The notes under the pieces are model-generated. The model saw only the letters and a program-made list of their open reading frames with translations, did not search any database and was not told the origin of the DNA. The position numbers were made by a program, and so were the translations under genes. Source: JBIOHP01 sp044449065 (GTDB lineage: Bacteria; Bacteroidota; Ignavibacteria; UBA10030; SZUA-254). From it: a stretch of DNA of 64,000 bases. Below are positions 36,319 to 45,580 of the stretch, one piece after another (the first letter of the stretch is position 1; each line of letters opens with the position of its first letter). The stretch is taken from NCBI GenBank assembly GCA_044449065.1, contig JBIOHP010000009.1, positions 1 through 64,000 on the forward strand. Direction: 5' to 3'.

Positions 36319-36747
36319 ATGTCAGTCGTAAAAGAATTTAAAGAATTTGCATTGAAGGGCAGCGTAGTCGACCTCGCGGTCGGTATCATTATCGGCGGAG
36401 CATTCGGCAAGATTGTCACCTCGCTGGTGAATGATGTCATCATGCCGCCGATTGGCGTGATTCTTGGCGGAGTGGACTTCAGCAGTCTCTCGTTTAGAAT
36501 AAGAGAAGCGACAACTACCGCGCCGGCTGTAAATCTGCGGTATGGATTGTTCATTAATAATATCATTGATTTTTTCATCGTGGCATTTTCAATCTTCATG
36601 ATGATCCGGGCAATGAACGCATTGCGAAAAAAACAGGACGCCCCTGCCGCAATTGCAGCGCCCACCGTGAAAGAATGCCCCGAATGTTCAATGAGCATCC
36701 CGATCAAAGCCAAACGGTGCGGACATTGCCAGACCACGCTCAGTTGA
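36319..36747 (+). CDS. mscL: Large-conductance mechanosensitive channel with C-terminal zinc ribbon
   Basis: This 142-residue channel has the MscL N-terminal helix and TM1 (EFALKGSVVDLAVGIIIGGAFGKIVTSLVNDVIMPPIG) and TM2 (LFINNIIDFFIVAFSIFMMIRAMN). The usual charged C-terminal bundle is replaced by an Ala/Pro linker and CPECSMSIPIKAKRCGHC, a four-Cys zinc-ribbon. It releases solutes upon hypo-osmotic shock. An AAAGGG site precedes the ATG. The ribbon form is known in some lineages; what it binds is unclear. Confidence 0.93.
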   Translation: MSVVKEFKEFALKGSVVDLAVGIIIGGAFGKIVTSLVNDVIMPPIGVILGGVDFSSLSFRIREATTTAPAVNLRYGLFINNIIDFFIVAFSIFMMIRAMNALRKKQDAPAAIAAPTVKECPECSMSIPIKAKRCGHCQTTLS

Positions 36748-36865
36748 AAAGGGCTGGTCTCGTCGGTCATGGAATTGTCCGCCTAACTGTTTGATCGGTT
36801 GAGAAATATTGCAGGATTGCTTTACCAATAATAATTATTTTTATAATAACGAAAGGAATATTACC

Positions 36866-37699
36866 GTGAAAAAAATATTATTGATACTGTTAACATTGCT
36901 GCCCTTGAATCTCTTTGGGCAGGCGAAAGATAGTGTATGGAAACACAGCGTGGTCGCGGGGTTGAATCTTACGCAAGTCGGGTATACCGATTGGGCTCAG
37001 GGCGGTGAGAACGCTCTTGCATGGACGTTGGGATTGGACGGGCGATCGACCATCGACTGGACTACATGGAACTTCGATAATTCGTATAAGTTCGCATTCG
37101 GACAGACGCGGCTGGGGTCGCAGGGATTGAGAAAGACGGACGATAAAATAGATCTCGCATCGATATTGACCTATAAGATGGGAACATACATCAACCCTTA
37201 TATCGGGGCAACGTTTAAATCCCAGTTTGCCACCGGTTACATCTATGATAATCTCGGTAAAGATAGCGCTGTTTCAAAGTTTTTCGATCCCGGATATTTT
37301 ACTGAAAGTTTCGGCGCCGGGTACCAGCCGGTTCCGGAGGTCAAGACCCGGTTAGGTCTGGCGCTCCGTGAAATTTTCACAAACACCTACACCCAGTATA
37401 CCGACGACCCGGCGACGCCTGAAATCGAAAAAACAAAGATCGACGGCGGTATCGAATTTGTCACTGACGTCAACTGGCAGGTGATGGAGAACCTCCTGTT
37501 CACCTCAAAGTTTGAGATGTTTGCCCCGATGAAGCAACTTGATGTCGTAGTGGTTCGCGGGGATAACACGCTTAACGCGAAGGTTAATAAGTATGTCATT
37601 GTTTCCTTCAATGTGCAATTGATCAACGAAAAGGCGATAACGCCGCGAACACAATTAAAAGAAGCGCTTTCCATGGGGCTGACGTATTCGATCTATTAA
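36866..37699 (+). CDS. DUF3078 outer-membrane beta-barrel-like protein
   Basis: This ~277-residue exported protein starts at GTG 36866 (AAAGGAA upstream), giving a signal peptide KKILLILLTLLPLNLFGQ. The mature start KDSVWKHSVVAGLNLTQVGYTDWAQGGENALAWTLGLDG is typical of DUF3078 proteins of Bacteroidota. It is followed by alternating amphipathic strands ending in an aromatic residue (GLTYSIY), as expected for a barrel. The function is unknown. It stands alone between mscL and the glycosyltransferase gene. Confidence 0.82.
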   Translation: MKKILLILLTLLPLNLFGQAKDSVWKHSVVAGLNLTQVGYTDWAQGGENALAWTLGLDGRSTIDWTTWNFDNSYKFAFGQTRLGSQGLRKTDDKIDLASILTYKMGTYINPYIGATFKSQFATGYIYDNLGKDSAVSKFFDPGYFTESFGAGYQPVPEVKTRLGLALREIFTNTYTQYTDDPATPEIEKTKIDGGIEFVTDVNWQVMENLLFTSKFEMFAPMKQLDVVVVRGDNTLNAKVNKYVIVSFNVQLINEKAITPRTQLKEALSMGLTYSIY

Positions 37700-37743
37700 T
37701 TGAATGGAAACCACTCGCAAAGCAGTATGAATTATACGCGGTC

Positions 37744-39189
37744 ATGAAACAAATCTCCAATAGGAAATATCTGTTATGGATATTGCTGGCGACGCTTCTT
37801 ATCCGGTTGCCGCATCTAACCTCTCCGATGATCGGCGTGCAATCGTGGCGGCAAGCGGATACTGCGGCGATGGCAAGAAATTTCTACGAGAACGGTTTTC
37901 ATATTCTCCACCCTCAGATTGATTGGCGCGGCAACACATCCGGCGAAGTGGAAAGTGAATTTCCTCTCTTTCCGTTTATCGCTGCCCTTCTCTACAAGCT
38001 GTTTGGAGTGCATGATTTTTTTGGAAGATTGCTTTCAATTTGTTGCTCGGTTTTGACCGTTTATGTGCTGTATCTTTTCGTAAAAGATTGGTTCGATGAA
38101 AAAACGGCTCTCTGGTCGGGATTGCTCTATGGTATATTACCCCTCAATATATTTTTTGGCAGGGCATTCTTTCCCGAACCGATGATGATCCTTTCGGTTA
38201 TAATCGGCGTGTATTATTTCCATTGCTGGATAACAAGCGGCGGCTGGATGGAATTTTTCCTTTCCGCAATTTCAATCATGACCGCTTGTCTGTTAAAAAT
38301 ACCGACACTTTATATCGGTTTGCCCCTGTTATATATGTGCTATCTCAAATACGGATCAAAATTTCTTCTGCAATGGCAATTATGGTTATTCTCCATCATA
38401 GTGATTCTCCCGGTGGGATTGTGGTATTATCACGCCCACCAGCTCTTTCTCCGGACTGGTTTGACGTTCGGCATCTGGGAATATGGCAGCGATAAATGGG
38501 GAAATTGGGCGCTGGTGGCAACATGGGATTTCTGGAATAGAATTCTTTTTCAATCTCTCGGCGAAAGGCATTTCGGATGGTTCGGATTATTTGCATTTAT
38601 TTACGGATTGTTTTTCATGTGGCGATCCCGTGAACAAAAAATTCTTGACGCATGGTTTACGGCGCTCATCGTTTATATTCTCATTGTCGCACGTGGCAAT
38701 TATGTCCATGAATATTACCAGCTGCCGATCATGCTCCCCGCAGCGATTATCATGGGCACGGTGTTCGCGCAGTATTTCGATTTTGAGAATATGCGCTCGT
38801 CAAGCTCGATATTGCTCGCGCTGTGTCTGGCGGGGATCATTCTCCTTGGCGGCTGGAGATATGTATCGTATCTGCAGGTGGAAAACGAATCGATCGACGA
38901 GCTGGTCCTTACCAGTAACGTAGACAATGTTGTGCCGGAATTCGCACTCATGATTTTTGTCGACCGGAACGATCCCACATCTTTTTACCTCTCGCATCGG
39001 AAGGGCTGGAATGCTTTTGCCGAGGATTTAACTCCTGCATTTATCGATGACCGGATAACAAAGGGTGCAGCATATCTTGCAGGTTATAAAAATGATTTTG
39101 GAGAAAGCGGAAAGGCGTCATTGAACGATCTTCTTGCAACCCACAGGGTTTTGTGGCAGAATGACGCGTCGTTCATTATTAAGTTATGA
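37744..39189 (+). CDS. GT39/ArnT-like membrane glycosyltransferase
   Basis: This 481-residue polytopic protein (about 10-11 membrane helices) has an early extracytoplasmic loop containing GVQSWRQADTAAMARNFYENG. The acidic Q-x-D pattern corresponds to the catalytic D/E of lipid-phosphate-sugar-dependent transferases (PMT/ArnT, GT-C fold). Other features are AFFPEPMMI and a C-terminal soluble domain. It probably moves a sugar from a polyprenyl-phosphate carrier to a lipid, protein or glycan outside the membrane; donor and acceptor cannot be read. The 45-base gap to the DUF3078 gene leaves co-transcription open. Confidence 0.8.
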   Translation: MKQISNRKYLLWILLATLLIRLPHLTSPMIGVQSWRQADTAAMARNFYENGFHILHPQIDWRGNTSGEVESEFPLFPFIAALLYKLFGVHDFFGRLLSICCSVLTVYVLYLFVKDWFDEKTALWSGLLYGILPLNIFFGRAFFPEPMMILSVIIGVYYFHCWITSGGWMEFFLSAISIMTACLLKIPTLYIGLPLLYMCYLKYGSKFLLQWQLWLFSIIVILPVGLWYYHAHQLFLRTGLTFGIWEYGSDKWGNWALVATWDFWNRILFQSLGERHFGWFGLFAFIYGLFFMWRSREQKILDAWFTALIVYILIVARGNYVHEYYQLPIMLPAAIIMGTVFAQYFDFENMRSSSSILLALCLAGIILLGGWRYVSYLQVENESIDELVLTSNVDNVVPEFALMIFVDRNDPTSFYLSHRKGWNAFAEDLTPAFIDDRITKGAAYLAGYKNDFGESGKASLNDLLATHRVLWQNDASFIIKL

Positions 39190-39296
39190 GTGATTGAATC
39201 CTCCTCGGTCAAAAAATTCCTTATATTATTGCAAATTAATTAAACAGGATACGGTTTTTTTACTCAATCCTTGTTATAAATCATAAAACATACTTT

Positions 39297-40391
39297 ATGC
39301 GGAAAAATCTTCTTTCATTATCAATATTCCTTCTCTTACTCATCAACGTACAGGCAGCAGCACAGACAATTGTCATTTCGCCCACGATCGATAGTTTGCC
39401 CAAAGGATATCTCTGTCACCGAACAACCGGACGGATAACGATCGACGGCAAACTCAATGAAGATTCGTGGCGGAATGTTCCGTGGACGGACGATTTTGTG
39501 GATATCCAGGGGGGTAGTAAACCAAATCCGCGATTCCGGACGCGCGTAAAAATGCTCTGGGATGATTCATCCCTGTATATTGGCGCCGAATTTGAGGAAC
39601 CGCATGTCTGGGCGAACCTGCGGCAGCGCGATACGGTTATTTTTTATGATAATGACTTTGAGGTTTTCATGGATCCGAACGGAGATAACATCGAGTACTA
39701 CGAAATGGAGATGAACGCGCTTAACACCGTTTGGGATTTATTTCTTCCAATTCCCTATAAGGATGGCGGCTCGGCGGTCGATAGCTGGAATATTGCAGGA
39801 TTACGAACGGCGGTTCATATCACCGGGACATTGAATAATCCGAACGATACCGACAAAGGATGGTCGGTTGAGATAGCTATGCCCTGGTCGTCGTTGAAGG
39901 AGTATTCTCATCGTCCCGCTCCTCCGGAGGAAGGCGATACATGGCGGATAAATTTTTCCCGCGTGGAGTGGCAAACAGAAATTTCCGGCGGCGCGTATCA
40001 TAAAATTAAAGGAAAACCGGAAGATAACTGGGTCTGGTCTCCCCAGGGCGTCATCGATATGCATAGGCCCGAGATGTGGGGATATATTCAGTTTACCAAA
40101 CTTAGATCGGGGGAAAGTCAATATCATCCCGATCCATTCGCAGTGGAACGGCGCACGCTGATGAAATTGTATTATGCTGAACGCGTGTACCATGAAAAGA
40201 ATCATCGGTACACCCAGGATATAAACGAACTCTCATTCGGAAATGTCACCGGCAGTCTTCAGGAATTGAATCCGGTCATTCACTTAACTCCTGAGGGTTA
40301 CCTGATCACTGTTAATCAGATTGGGAACTCACACACAATCGGGAAATGGCATATCAGGCAGGACTCAAAAATCTGGAACTCCGGAGAATGA
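39297..40391 (+). CDS. Secreted CBM9-like carbohydrate-binding protein
   Basis: This 364-residue protein has a signal peptide (LLSLSIFLLLLINVQAAAQ). Its CBM9-type fold opens with GRITIDGKLNEDSWRNVPWTDDFVDI and continues with VKMLWDDSSLYIGAEFEEPHVWA and NDFEVFMDPNGDN, followed by WSVEIAMPWSSLKEY and WRINFSRVEW (residues ~40-240). Family members bind sugar chain ends or act in carbohydrate degradation. The C-terminal ~100 residues are helical and uncharacterised. It precedes galM by 16 bases, so a shared transcript and a role in sugar use are likely. Confidence 0.82.
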   Translation: MRKNLLSLSIFLLLLINVQAAAQTIVISPTIDSLPKGYLCHRTTGRITIDGKLNEDSWRNVPWTDDFVDIQGGSKPNPRFRTRVKMLWDDSSLYIGAEFEEPHVWANLRQRDTVIFYDNDFEVFMDPNGDNIEYYEMEMNALNTVWDLFLPIPYKDGGSAVDSWNIAGLRTAVHITGTLNNPNDTDKGWSVEIAMPWSSLKEYSHRPAPPEEGDTWRINFSRVEWQTEISGGAYHKIKGKPEDNWVWSPQGVIDMHRPEMWGYIQFTKLRSGESQYHPDPFAVERRTLMKLYYAERVYHEKNHRYTQDINELSFGNVTGSLQELNPVIHLTPEGYLITVNQIGNSHTIGKWHIRQDSKIWNSGE

Positions 40392-40407
40392 AAAAGGAAA
40401 ACCGTAT

Positions 40408-41460
40408 ATGAAAAAAGAAACTTGGGGCAGCACTGCCGATGGCACGCCGGTCGAACTTTATACGCTCGTTAATCCCGGTGGAATGAAGGCGCGGATAACC
40501 AATTACGGCGGGATTCTCGTTTTGCTTCGTATCCCGGGAAAAAACGGATCGTTTGACGACGTCGTTCTTGGGTTTGATTCGCTCGCAGAGTATCTTAGGA
40601 GAAATCCTCATCTCGGATGCGTTGTGGGAAGATACGCGAACCGTATAGCCGGTGGAAAATTTAGCTTGAACGGGAAGGAATATCATCTTGCGGTGAATGC
40701 AGGCCGCAATTCTCTGCACGGCGGATTGAAAGGATTCGATAAGGTTGTTTGGATTGGGACGATGCAGAAAGGAAAGCAGGATCAATCGGTTATTCTAACG
40801 TATTTGAGTAAAGACGGCGAGGAGGGTTATCCTGGAAATCTCAACGTTGAGGTTGTCTATACGCTCACGGATAATAATGAATTGAAAATTGAATATTCCG
40901 CAGTGACCGATAAACCCACAATACTTAATCTCACCCATCATTCGTATTTTAATTTAGCCGGAGCCGGAAAAGGCGATATTCTCAATCATGAAATGACAAT
41001 CAATGCGGATAAATTTACTCCCATTGACAGCGAGATGATTCCAACCGGCGAATTGAAGGAAGTCGCCGGCACGCCGTTTGATTTTAGAAAGCCGGTCCAA
41101 ATCGGCGCGCGAATCAACACTGATAACGAACAGTTACGATATGGCAAGGGATACGACCATAACTATGTGCTCGATAAAAAAGGAAATGAATTATCGTTTG
41201 CTGCGAGCGTTTATGAAAAATCCACAGGTCGTGTTATGGAAGTATTCACGACCGAACCGGGTGTGCAATTCTATACCGGTAATTTTCTGGATGGAAGTTA
41301 TATCGGCAAGAGTGGAATTGCTTATAACCAGCGATACGGTTTTTGTCTTGAAACGCAGCATTTTCCTGATAGCCCGAATAAAACCCAATTTCCGCCTGTT
41401 ATTTTGAATCCGGGGGTAAGTTTTACATCGACGACGATGTACAAATTTTCGATCAGATGA
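40408..41460 (+). CDS. galM: Aldose 1-epimerase
   Basis: This 350-residue mutarotase interconverts alpha and beta anomers of galactose or glucose. Motifs are GRYANRIAGGKF, NSLHGGLKGFDK, NLTHHSYFNLAG (catalytic His), YGKGYDHNYV (substrate Asp) and FTTEPGVQFYTGN (catalytic Glu). The ATG at 40408 (MKKETWG) with AAAGGAAAA upstream is preferred to 40321, which would overlap the CBM9 gene by 71 bases. No signal peptide is seen, so it acts in the cytoplasm. It would suit the galactose released by the GH35 enzyme of the downstream glycan locus. Confidence 0.93.
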   Translation: MKKETWGSTADGTPVELYTLVNPGGMKARITNYGGILVLLRIPGKNGSFDDVVLGFDSLAEYLRRNPHLGCVVGRYANRIAGGKFSLNGKEYHLAVNAGRNSLHGGLKGFDKVVWIGTMQKGKQDQSVILTYLSKDGEEGYPGNLNVEVVYTLTDNNELKIEYSAVTDKPTILNLTHHSYFNLAGAGKGDILNHEMTINADKFTPIDSEMIPTGELKEVAGTPFDFRKPVQIGARINTDNEQLRYGKGYDHNYVLDKKGNELSFAASVYEKSTGRVMEVFTTEPGVQFYTGNFLDGSYIGKSGIAYNQRYGFCLETQHFPDSPNKTQFPPVILNPGVSFTSTTMYKFSIR

Positions 41461-41675
41461 TTTTTTATACAGAGTTATGAATCCGTTCTTTCTTACTATG
41501 GGACTCACGCAAAACATTCACGGTAAATTTACGTAAAATAAGGTAATTATTTGCGTGTGTCACTTTAGAGAGAATGAGATTCCCTGTTTCGTTCATGATG
41601 AATGCGCCAGACCGGAATCATTAATAAATACATCGTTAGAACCAACGCCAATAAATTAATAATTGAAGAATATCG

Positions 41676-44168
41676 ATGAAAAATTTTAAATCGGTGTATC
41701 TCTATTTAGTCCTTCTCCTTGCTGCGGTTCCCATCGCCATCAAGTTGTTTCCGCTCGCATCGTTCAATGGCAGCATCCAGTTGCCGTATGACGTCAACGC
41801 GATCACAGCCATTGCTAAATCCACACTCGATAGTTTATCCATCGATGTTTCCAACCTGAGGGAAAATTCTCAATTTAAAACCGATAAGAAACTTCTCCGT
41901 CAGGTACAGCAGGAAAATGGCGTCGAACGGGCAAACGATCTTATCCGAAACGGTCTTCCCGTCTATTACTGGGAGCTATCCTGGAAAAAGAAACAACAAA
42001 ATATATTCGGAGTGATGAAAACCGAGGAGGATAAAACAAAAGAATTGTCAAATTTATCTGCCTTCCTGCGCGGCGATATTAACATCCATTTTACCGAGGA
42101 TGGAAAGCTGCTGTCGTTTGAACGCGAGATACCGGACACGCTGAAACTTCCCGTGGTCGATCATGTTGAAGCCCGAATGATTGCGGATGAATTCCTGAAA
42201 CGATTTACTCCATACCGGTTGCCACAGAAATTATCACCGGTACCCGGGAGCGCCCGGAGCGATTCAAACGGTGTATCGGGCAAGTCTGCTGCGTCGATTA
42301 TAATTTCCCCGGATGAGCGAAGGATAGAACAAAAACAACGCATCGATTACGAGTATAGTATTTTTACCGCATCGCGGGCGCTGAACGATTCAATGGAAAT
42401 AAAAATTCGGGTAGCAGGAAATACAATATCAAAGTTCTCCATCGAGTATCATGTCCCCGACAAATATATCGAGTCAGACTCGGTTACCTATCACGAGCTT
42501 ATTATCGCGCTGGTGTATATTGTTCTTGCTATCTTGCTTATCGTTGCCGCATTCAAACGCATACGAGCGTATGAAATCGGTTTTCGGGGCGCATGGATCG
42601 TAGGAATTGTTGTGACCATATCCTCTGCGATCGATGTACTTATTTCGACGCCCACCCTTCTCGGATTGGATCTCCTTGTCCCTCTTATTTTAGGACCCTT
42701 GTTTTATGGCGGAGTTATGGTGGTCCTCTGGGGAATCGTAGAATCGGTGGGAAGAGAGACCATGGGCGATAATTTCATTTCGCTCGATCTCATTCGGAAT
42801 GGCCATTTCGCTCACTCCAGAATCGGTATGAATGTCATTCGTGGAATTTCCATCGGGATGTTGGGTATTGCGATCCGGTTATTGTTAACCTGGATATGTA
42901 ATAAAGCCACACCACTGTGGAATCATATTTCAGACGACGCCGCGATTATGCCATTTCAAATGCAAAGCCCGGCGTTATTTTCTCTGAATCATATATTGTT
43001 CGAAACGCTGTTTGTCTTTGCGTTTTTTATTCTCTTCGTTGTTCCGTTGGTTCGAAGCCGGGTTAAATCGCCCGTCCTTGCCATCGCAATCGCAACTATT
43101 ATAATCGAACTCTACAATGTGGAGGGCACACAGCCGCTCGCTATCGGCATCGCTATTTCAGCCATCGCCGCTGTTGCGCTTGTCTGGGTGGTATTTTATT
43201 TTGATGTTCTTGCCGGCTATGTAGGATTGTTTACCGCATACGCTTGCAGACAAGCATTGACATTGTATTATTCGGGGGATGGTTTTTATATAAATTCTGC
43301 ATGGTGGATCGCCGGATTGTTTGGAGCGGCTCTCATTTTTGCCGTTGCCCTCCTGTTCCGGAAAAAAGAGATCACGGATTTTGACGAGATCGCCCCCGCG
43401 TTTGCAAAGCATATTTCCGAGCGGCAGCGGTTGCAGCAGGAATTGGAAATTGCCCGGAATGTCCAGATGAGTCTCTTGCCGAAATCGAGTCCTTTCTTTA
43501 CGGGATTGGATATCGCCTGCCGCTGCGTGCCGGCGAAAGAAATTGGCGGCGATTACTACGATTTTATTCTTCTCGACGATGATAAACTTGGCATAGCGCT
43601 CGGCGATGTTTCGGGAAAAGGCACGCAGGCGGCGTTTTTCATGACGTTGACGAAGGGTTTCCTCCGCGCTTTGGTCAAAGTTTCACATTCACCGGCAGAG
43701 GTTCTCACTCAGGTAAACCGGTTGTTCTATGAAAATGTTGAACGGGGAGTCTTCATCAGCATGTTATACGCGGTGTTTCATAAGAAGGAAAAACTTCTGA
43801 AACTTGCCCGCGCGGGACAGAATCCCGTTATCCGGTACAACGCCAGGCTGAAACAAATCGATTATCTTAAGCAGAACGGTCTTGCCCTTGGTCTGGATCC
43901 CACGGAGAAATTTTCCGAGGTCATTCAGGAGGTCGGCATTACGTATGAACCCGGCGACGTGTTCGTGTTCTATACTGATGGATTTCCCGAAGCTATGAAT
44001 AAAAAACTTGAAGAATACGGCGATGAGCGGTTTTCCGGATTAATCACGCGGAATGCGCATCTCTCAGCCGAAGAGATTATCGAAGTTATATTCAAAGAAA
44101 TGAAACATTTTTCGGGCAGCGCTAACCAGCATGATGATATGACAATTGTTGTCGTGAAGGTGGTGTGA
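41676..44168 (+). CDS. Membrane SpoIIE/RsbU-type serine phosphatase
   Basis: This 830-residue protein has an N-terminal membrane anchor (~5-25), then an extracytoplasmic region to ~265 with repeated protease-propeptide-like features (DKKLLRQVQQENG...YYWELSW). About eight membrane helices span ~270-565, including a G-rich CPBP-like stretch. A coiled linker (RQRLQQELEIARNVQMSLLPK) leads into a PP2C-type domain from ~610, with metal motifs GGDYYDF, LGDVSGKGTQAA, YTDGFPEAM and DDMTIVVV. It likely dephosphorylates an anti-sigma-factor antagonist or similar in response to an envelope cue. It is convergent, 26 bases apart, with a receiver-domain gene. Confidence 0.87.
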   Translation: MKNFKSVYLYLVLLLAAVPIAIKLFPLASFNGSIQLPYDVNAITAIAKSTLDSLSIDVSNLRENSQFKTDKKLLRQVQQENGVERANDLIRNGLPVYYWELSWKKKQQNIFGVMKTEEDKTKELSNLSAFLRGDINIHFTEDGKLLSFEREIPDTLKLPVVDHVEARMIADEFLKRFTPYRLPQKLSPVPGSARSDSNGVSGKSAASIIISPDERRIEQKQRIDYEYSIFTASRALNDSMEIKIRVAGNTISKFSIEYHVPDKYIESDSVTYHELIIALVYIVLAILLIVAAFKRIRAYEIGFRGAWIVGIVVTISSAIDVLISTPTLLGLDLLVPLILGPLFYGGVMVVLWGIVESVGRETMGDNFISLDLIRNGHFAHSRIGMNVIRGISIGMLGIAIRLLLTWICNKATPLWNHISDDAAIMPFQMQSPALFSLNHILFETLFVFAFFILFVVPLVRSRVKSPVLAIAIATIIIELYNVEGTQPLAIGIAISAIAAVALVWVVFYFDVLAGYVGLFTAYACRQALTLYYSGDGFYINSAWWIAGLFGAALIFAVALLFRKKEITDFDEIAPAFAKHISERQRLQQELEIARNVQMSLLPKSSPFFTGLDIACRCVPAKEIGGDYYDFILLDDDKLGIALGDVSGKGTQAAFFMTLTKGFLRALVKVSHSPAEVLTQVNRLFYENVERGVFISMLYAVFHKKEKLLKLARAGQNPVIRYNARLKQIDYLKQNGLALGLDPTEKFSEVIQEVGITYEPGDVFVFYTDGFPEAMNKKLEEYGDERFSGLITRNAHLSAEEIIEVIFKEMKHFSGSANQHDDMTIVVVKVV

Positions 44169-44194
44169 TAAATCCATCCGCGAAGAGAGGACGT

Positions 44195-45400
44195 TCAGTC
44201 GTTCTTACTTCGCTTCAGCTTTCCCTCAATAACCGCGATGAGCAGATCGATATCGACCGGTTTGGTAAGATAGTCGTCCACTCCTAACTGCAACCCCGAG
44301 CGCACTACCAGATTATCTTTTAAGCTGCTGAGAAGGATAAAGGGAATCGATTTCAATTGCGGTGAGCGTTGGACCGTTTGAAAAAATTGAAATCCATCGG
44401 CGTCGCCGGGCAGGAATTTTATATCGCTGATAATCAGGTCGGGCCGCTCTGTTTCTAATTTTTCAAGCGCTTCTTCAACGCTGGCGCAGATAATGACCTT
44501 GAACCCTTCTCCTTCAAGAGCGTCCCCGATCGGGAATCGGATCGATTCGTCGTCGTCAGCAAGCAAAATCGTGCCGGGGAGATGATGCTTCCGTATCTTC
44601 GATAAGATTAACGCTTCCACCTGCACCGTTTCGTCCGGGAAAATATGAAATTTTTGTTTCAATTCTTCGAGTTTATCGGCGTCGTTGATGGATAACGTGC
44701 CGTCGATGAGACCTTTTTCGATAACCTGGACGTATTGCTCTATTCTGACGTCGGTATCGATCCGCATGTGATCTTCGTAGGATAAATCGAGAAGTTCTTT
44801 CAGGGCGAACAGATCGCGCGCGAGCTCAAGGGTTGGTTCGCCCTGGCTGTAAATTTTTTTCAAACGCGCCCGGTATAACGCGACGCGGTCTTCAAACGTT
44901 TTGGGAGCGGCGACTCCCAGCAGATCGATCTTCCGCGCATAATCGCGTTCCAATTTTTCCAGTCGCTCGATAATCTTTTTATCGCTTTCTTCCCGCAGCT
45001 CCATCTTTGTTTTGCGAATTTCCTCGTTCCATTGGCTCGCTAATCGTTCGCGCTCCTCGCGAAGCGCGTTGCGTTCGATCTCCAATTCCTGAATAAGCGA
45101 GGCGCGTTTTTGTTCGTAGAGATGCAGCTCGGCGAGGCGTTCTTCTTCAGAGCCGGGGGTAATGTTTGCCGATATGGTCTTCTTCGATTCTCCCGGGTTT
45201 TTCTGCAGCACGGCAATGCGCTCTTTGAATGCTTTCACGTACGGATTATCCGGGTCAAGAGTTTCGGCTGTTTCGAGAGATCGTAGGGCGTCGGAATATT
45301 TTTCCTGCCTGGTGTACTGATCCACTTCTCTCATTATTTTGTTGAATTGTTCCCGCCGTTCCGTTGAATCCGCAGGGAGATTTGACGTCGGTTGACCCAT
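44195..45400 (-). CDS. TPR/coiled-coil protein with C-terminal response-regulator receiver
   Basis: This 401-residue protein opens with a TPR-like helix pair (EQFNKIMREVDQYTRQEKYSDALRSLETAETLDPDNPYVKAF). A long charged coiled coil (~85-165) follows. The receiver domain (~276-401) has the acidic pocket D282-D284, phospho-acceptor D326 (IISDIKF), the SS switch region (ILLSSLKD) and K380 (YLTKPVD). It has no DNA-binding or catalytic output domain, so it probably signals by protein contact. The cognate kinase is not in the window. It is tail-to-tail with the SpoIIE phosphatase. Confidence 0.88.
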   Translation of the reverse strand: MGQPTSNLPADSTERREQFNKIMREVDQYTRQEKYSDALRSLETAETLDPDNPYVKAFKERIAVLQKNPGESKKTISANITPGSEEERLAELHLYEQKRASLIQELEIERNALREERERLASQWNEEIRKTKMELREESDKKIIERLEKLERDYARKIDLLGVAAPKTFEDRVALYRARLKKIYSQGEPTLELARDLFALKELLDLSYEDHMRIDTDVRIEQYVQVIEKGLIDGTLSINDADKLEELKQKFHIFPDETVQVEALILSKIRKHHLPGTILLADDDESIRFPIGDALEGEGFKVIICASVEEALEKLETERPDLIISDIKFLPGDADGFQFFQTVQRSPQLKSIPFILLSSLKDNLVVRSGLQLGVDDYLTKPVDIDLLIAVIEGKLKRSKND

Positions 45401-45580
45401 TATGGATAACAGATGTTCAAAAACGTTGAATATTCAATTGAGGGAACATAACCGGTTGATCGCATTTTCTTCACTCTTGAAATAACATTGTGAATATACG
45501 ATTTTTTAATTAAAAACCACATTTTCATATAAAATGTAAAATAAATTTATGCTTTAGATAGAAGTGCCTATGCAGGATAC

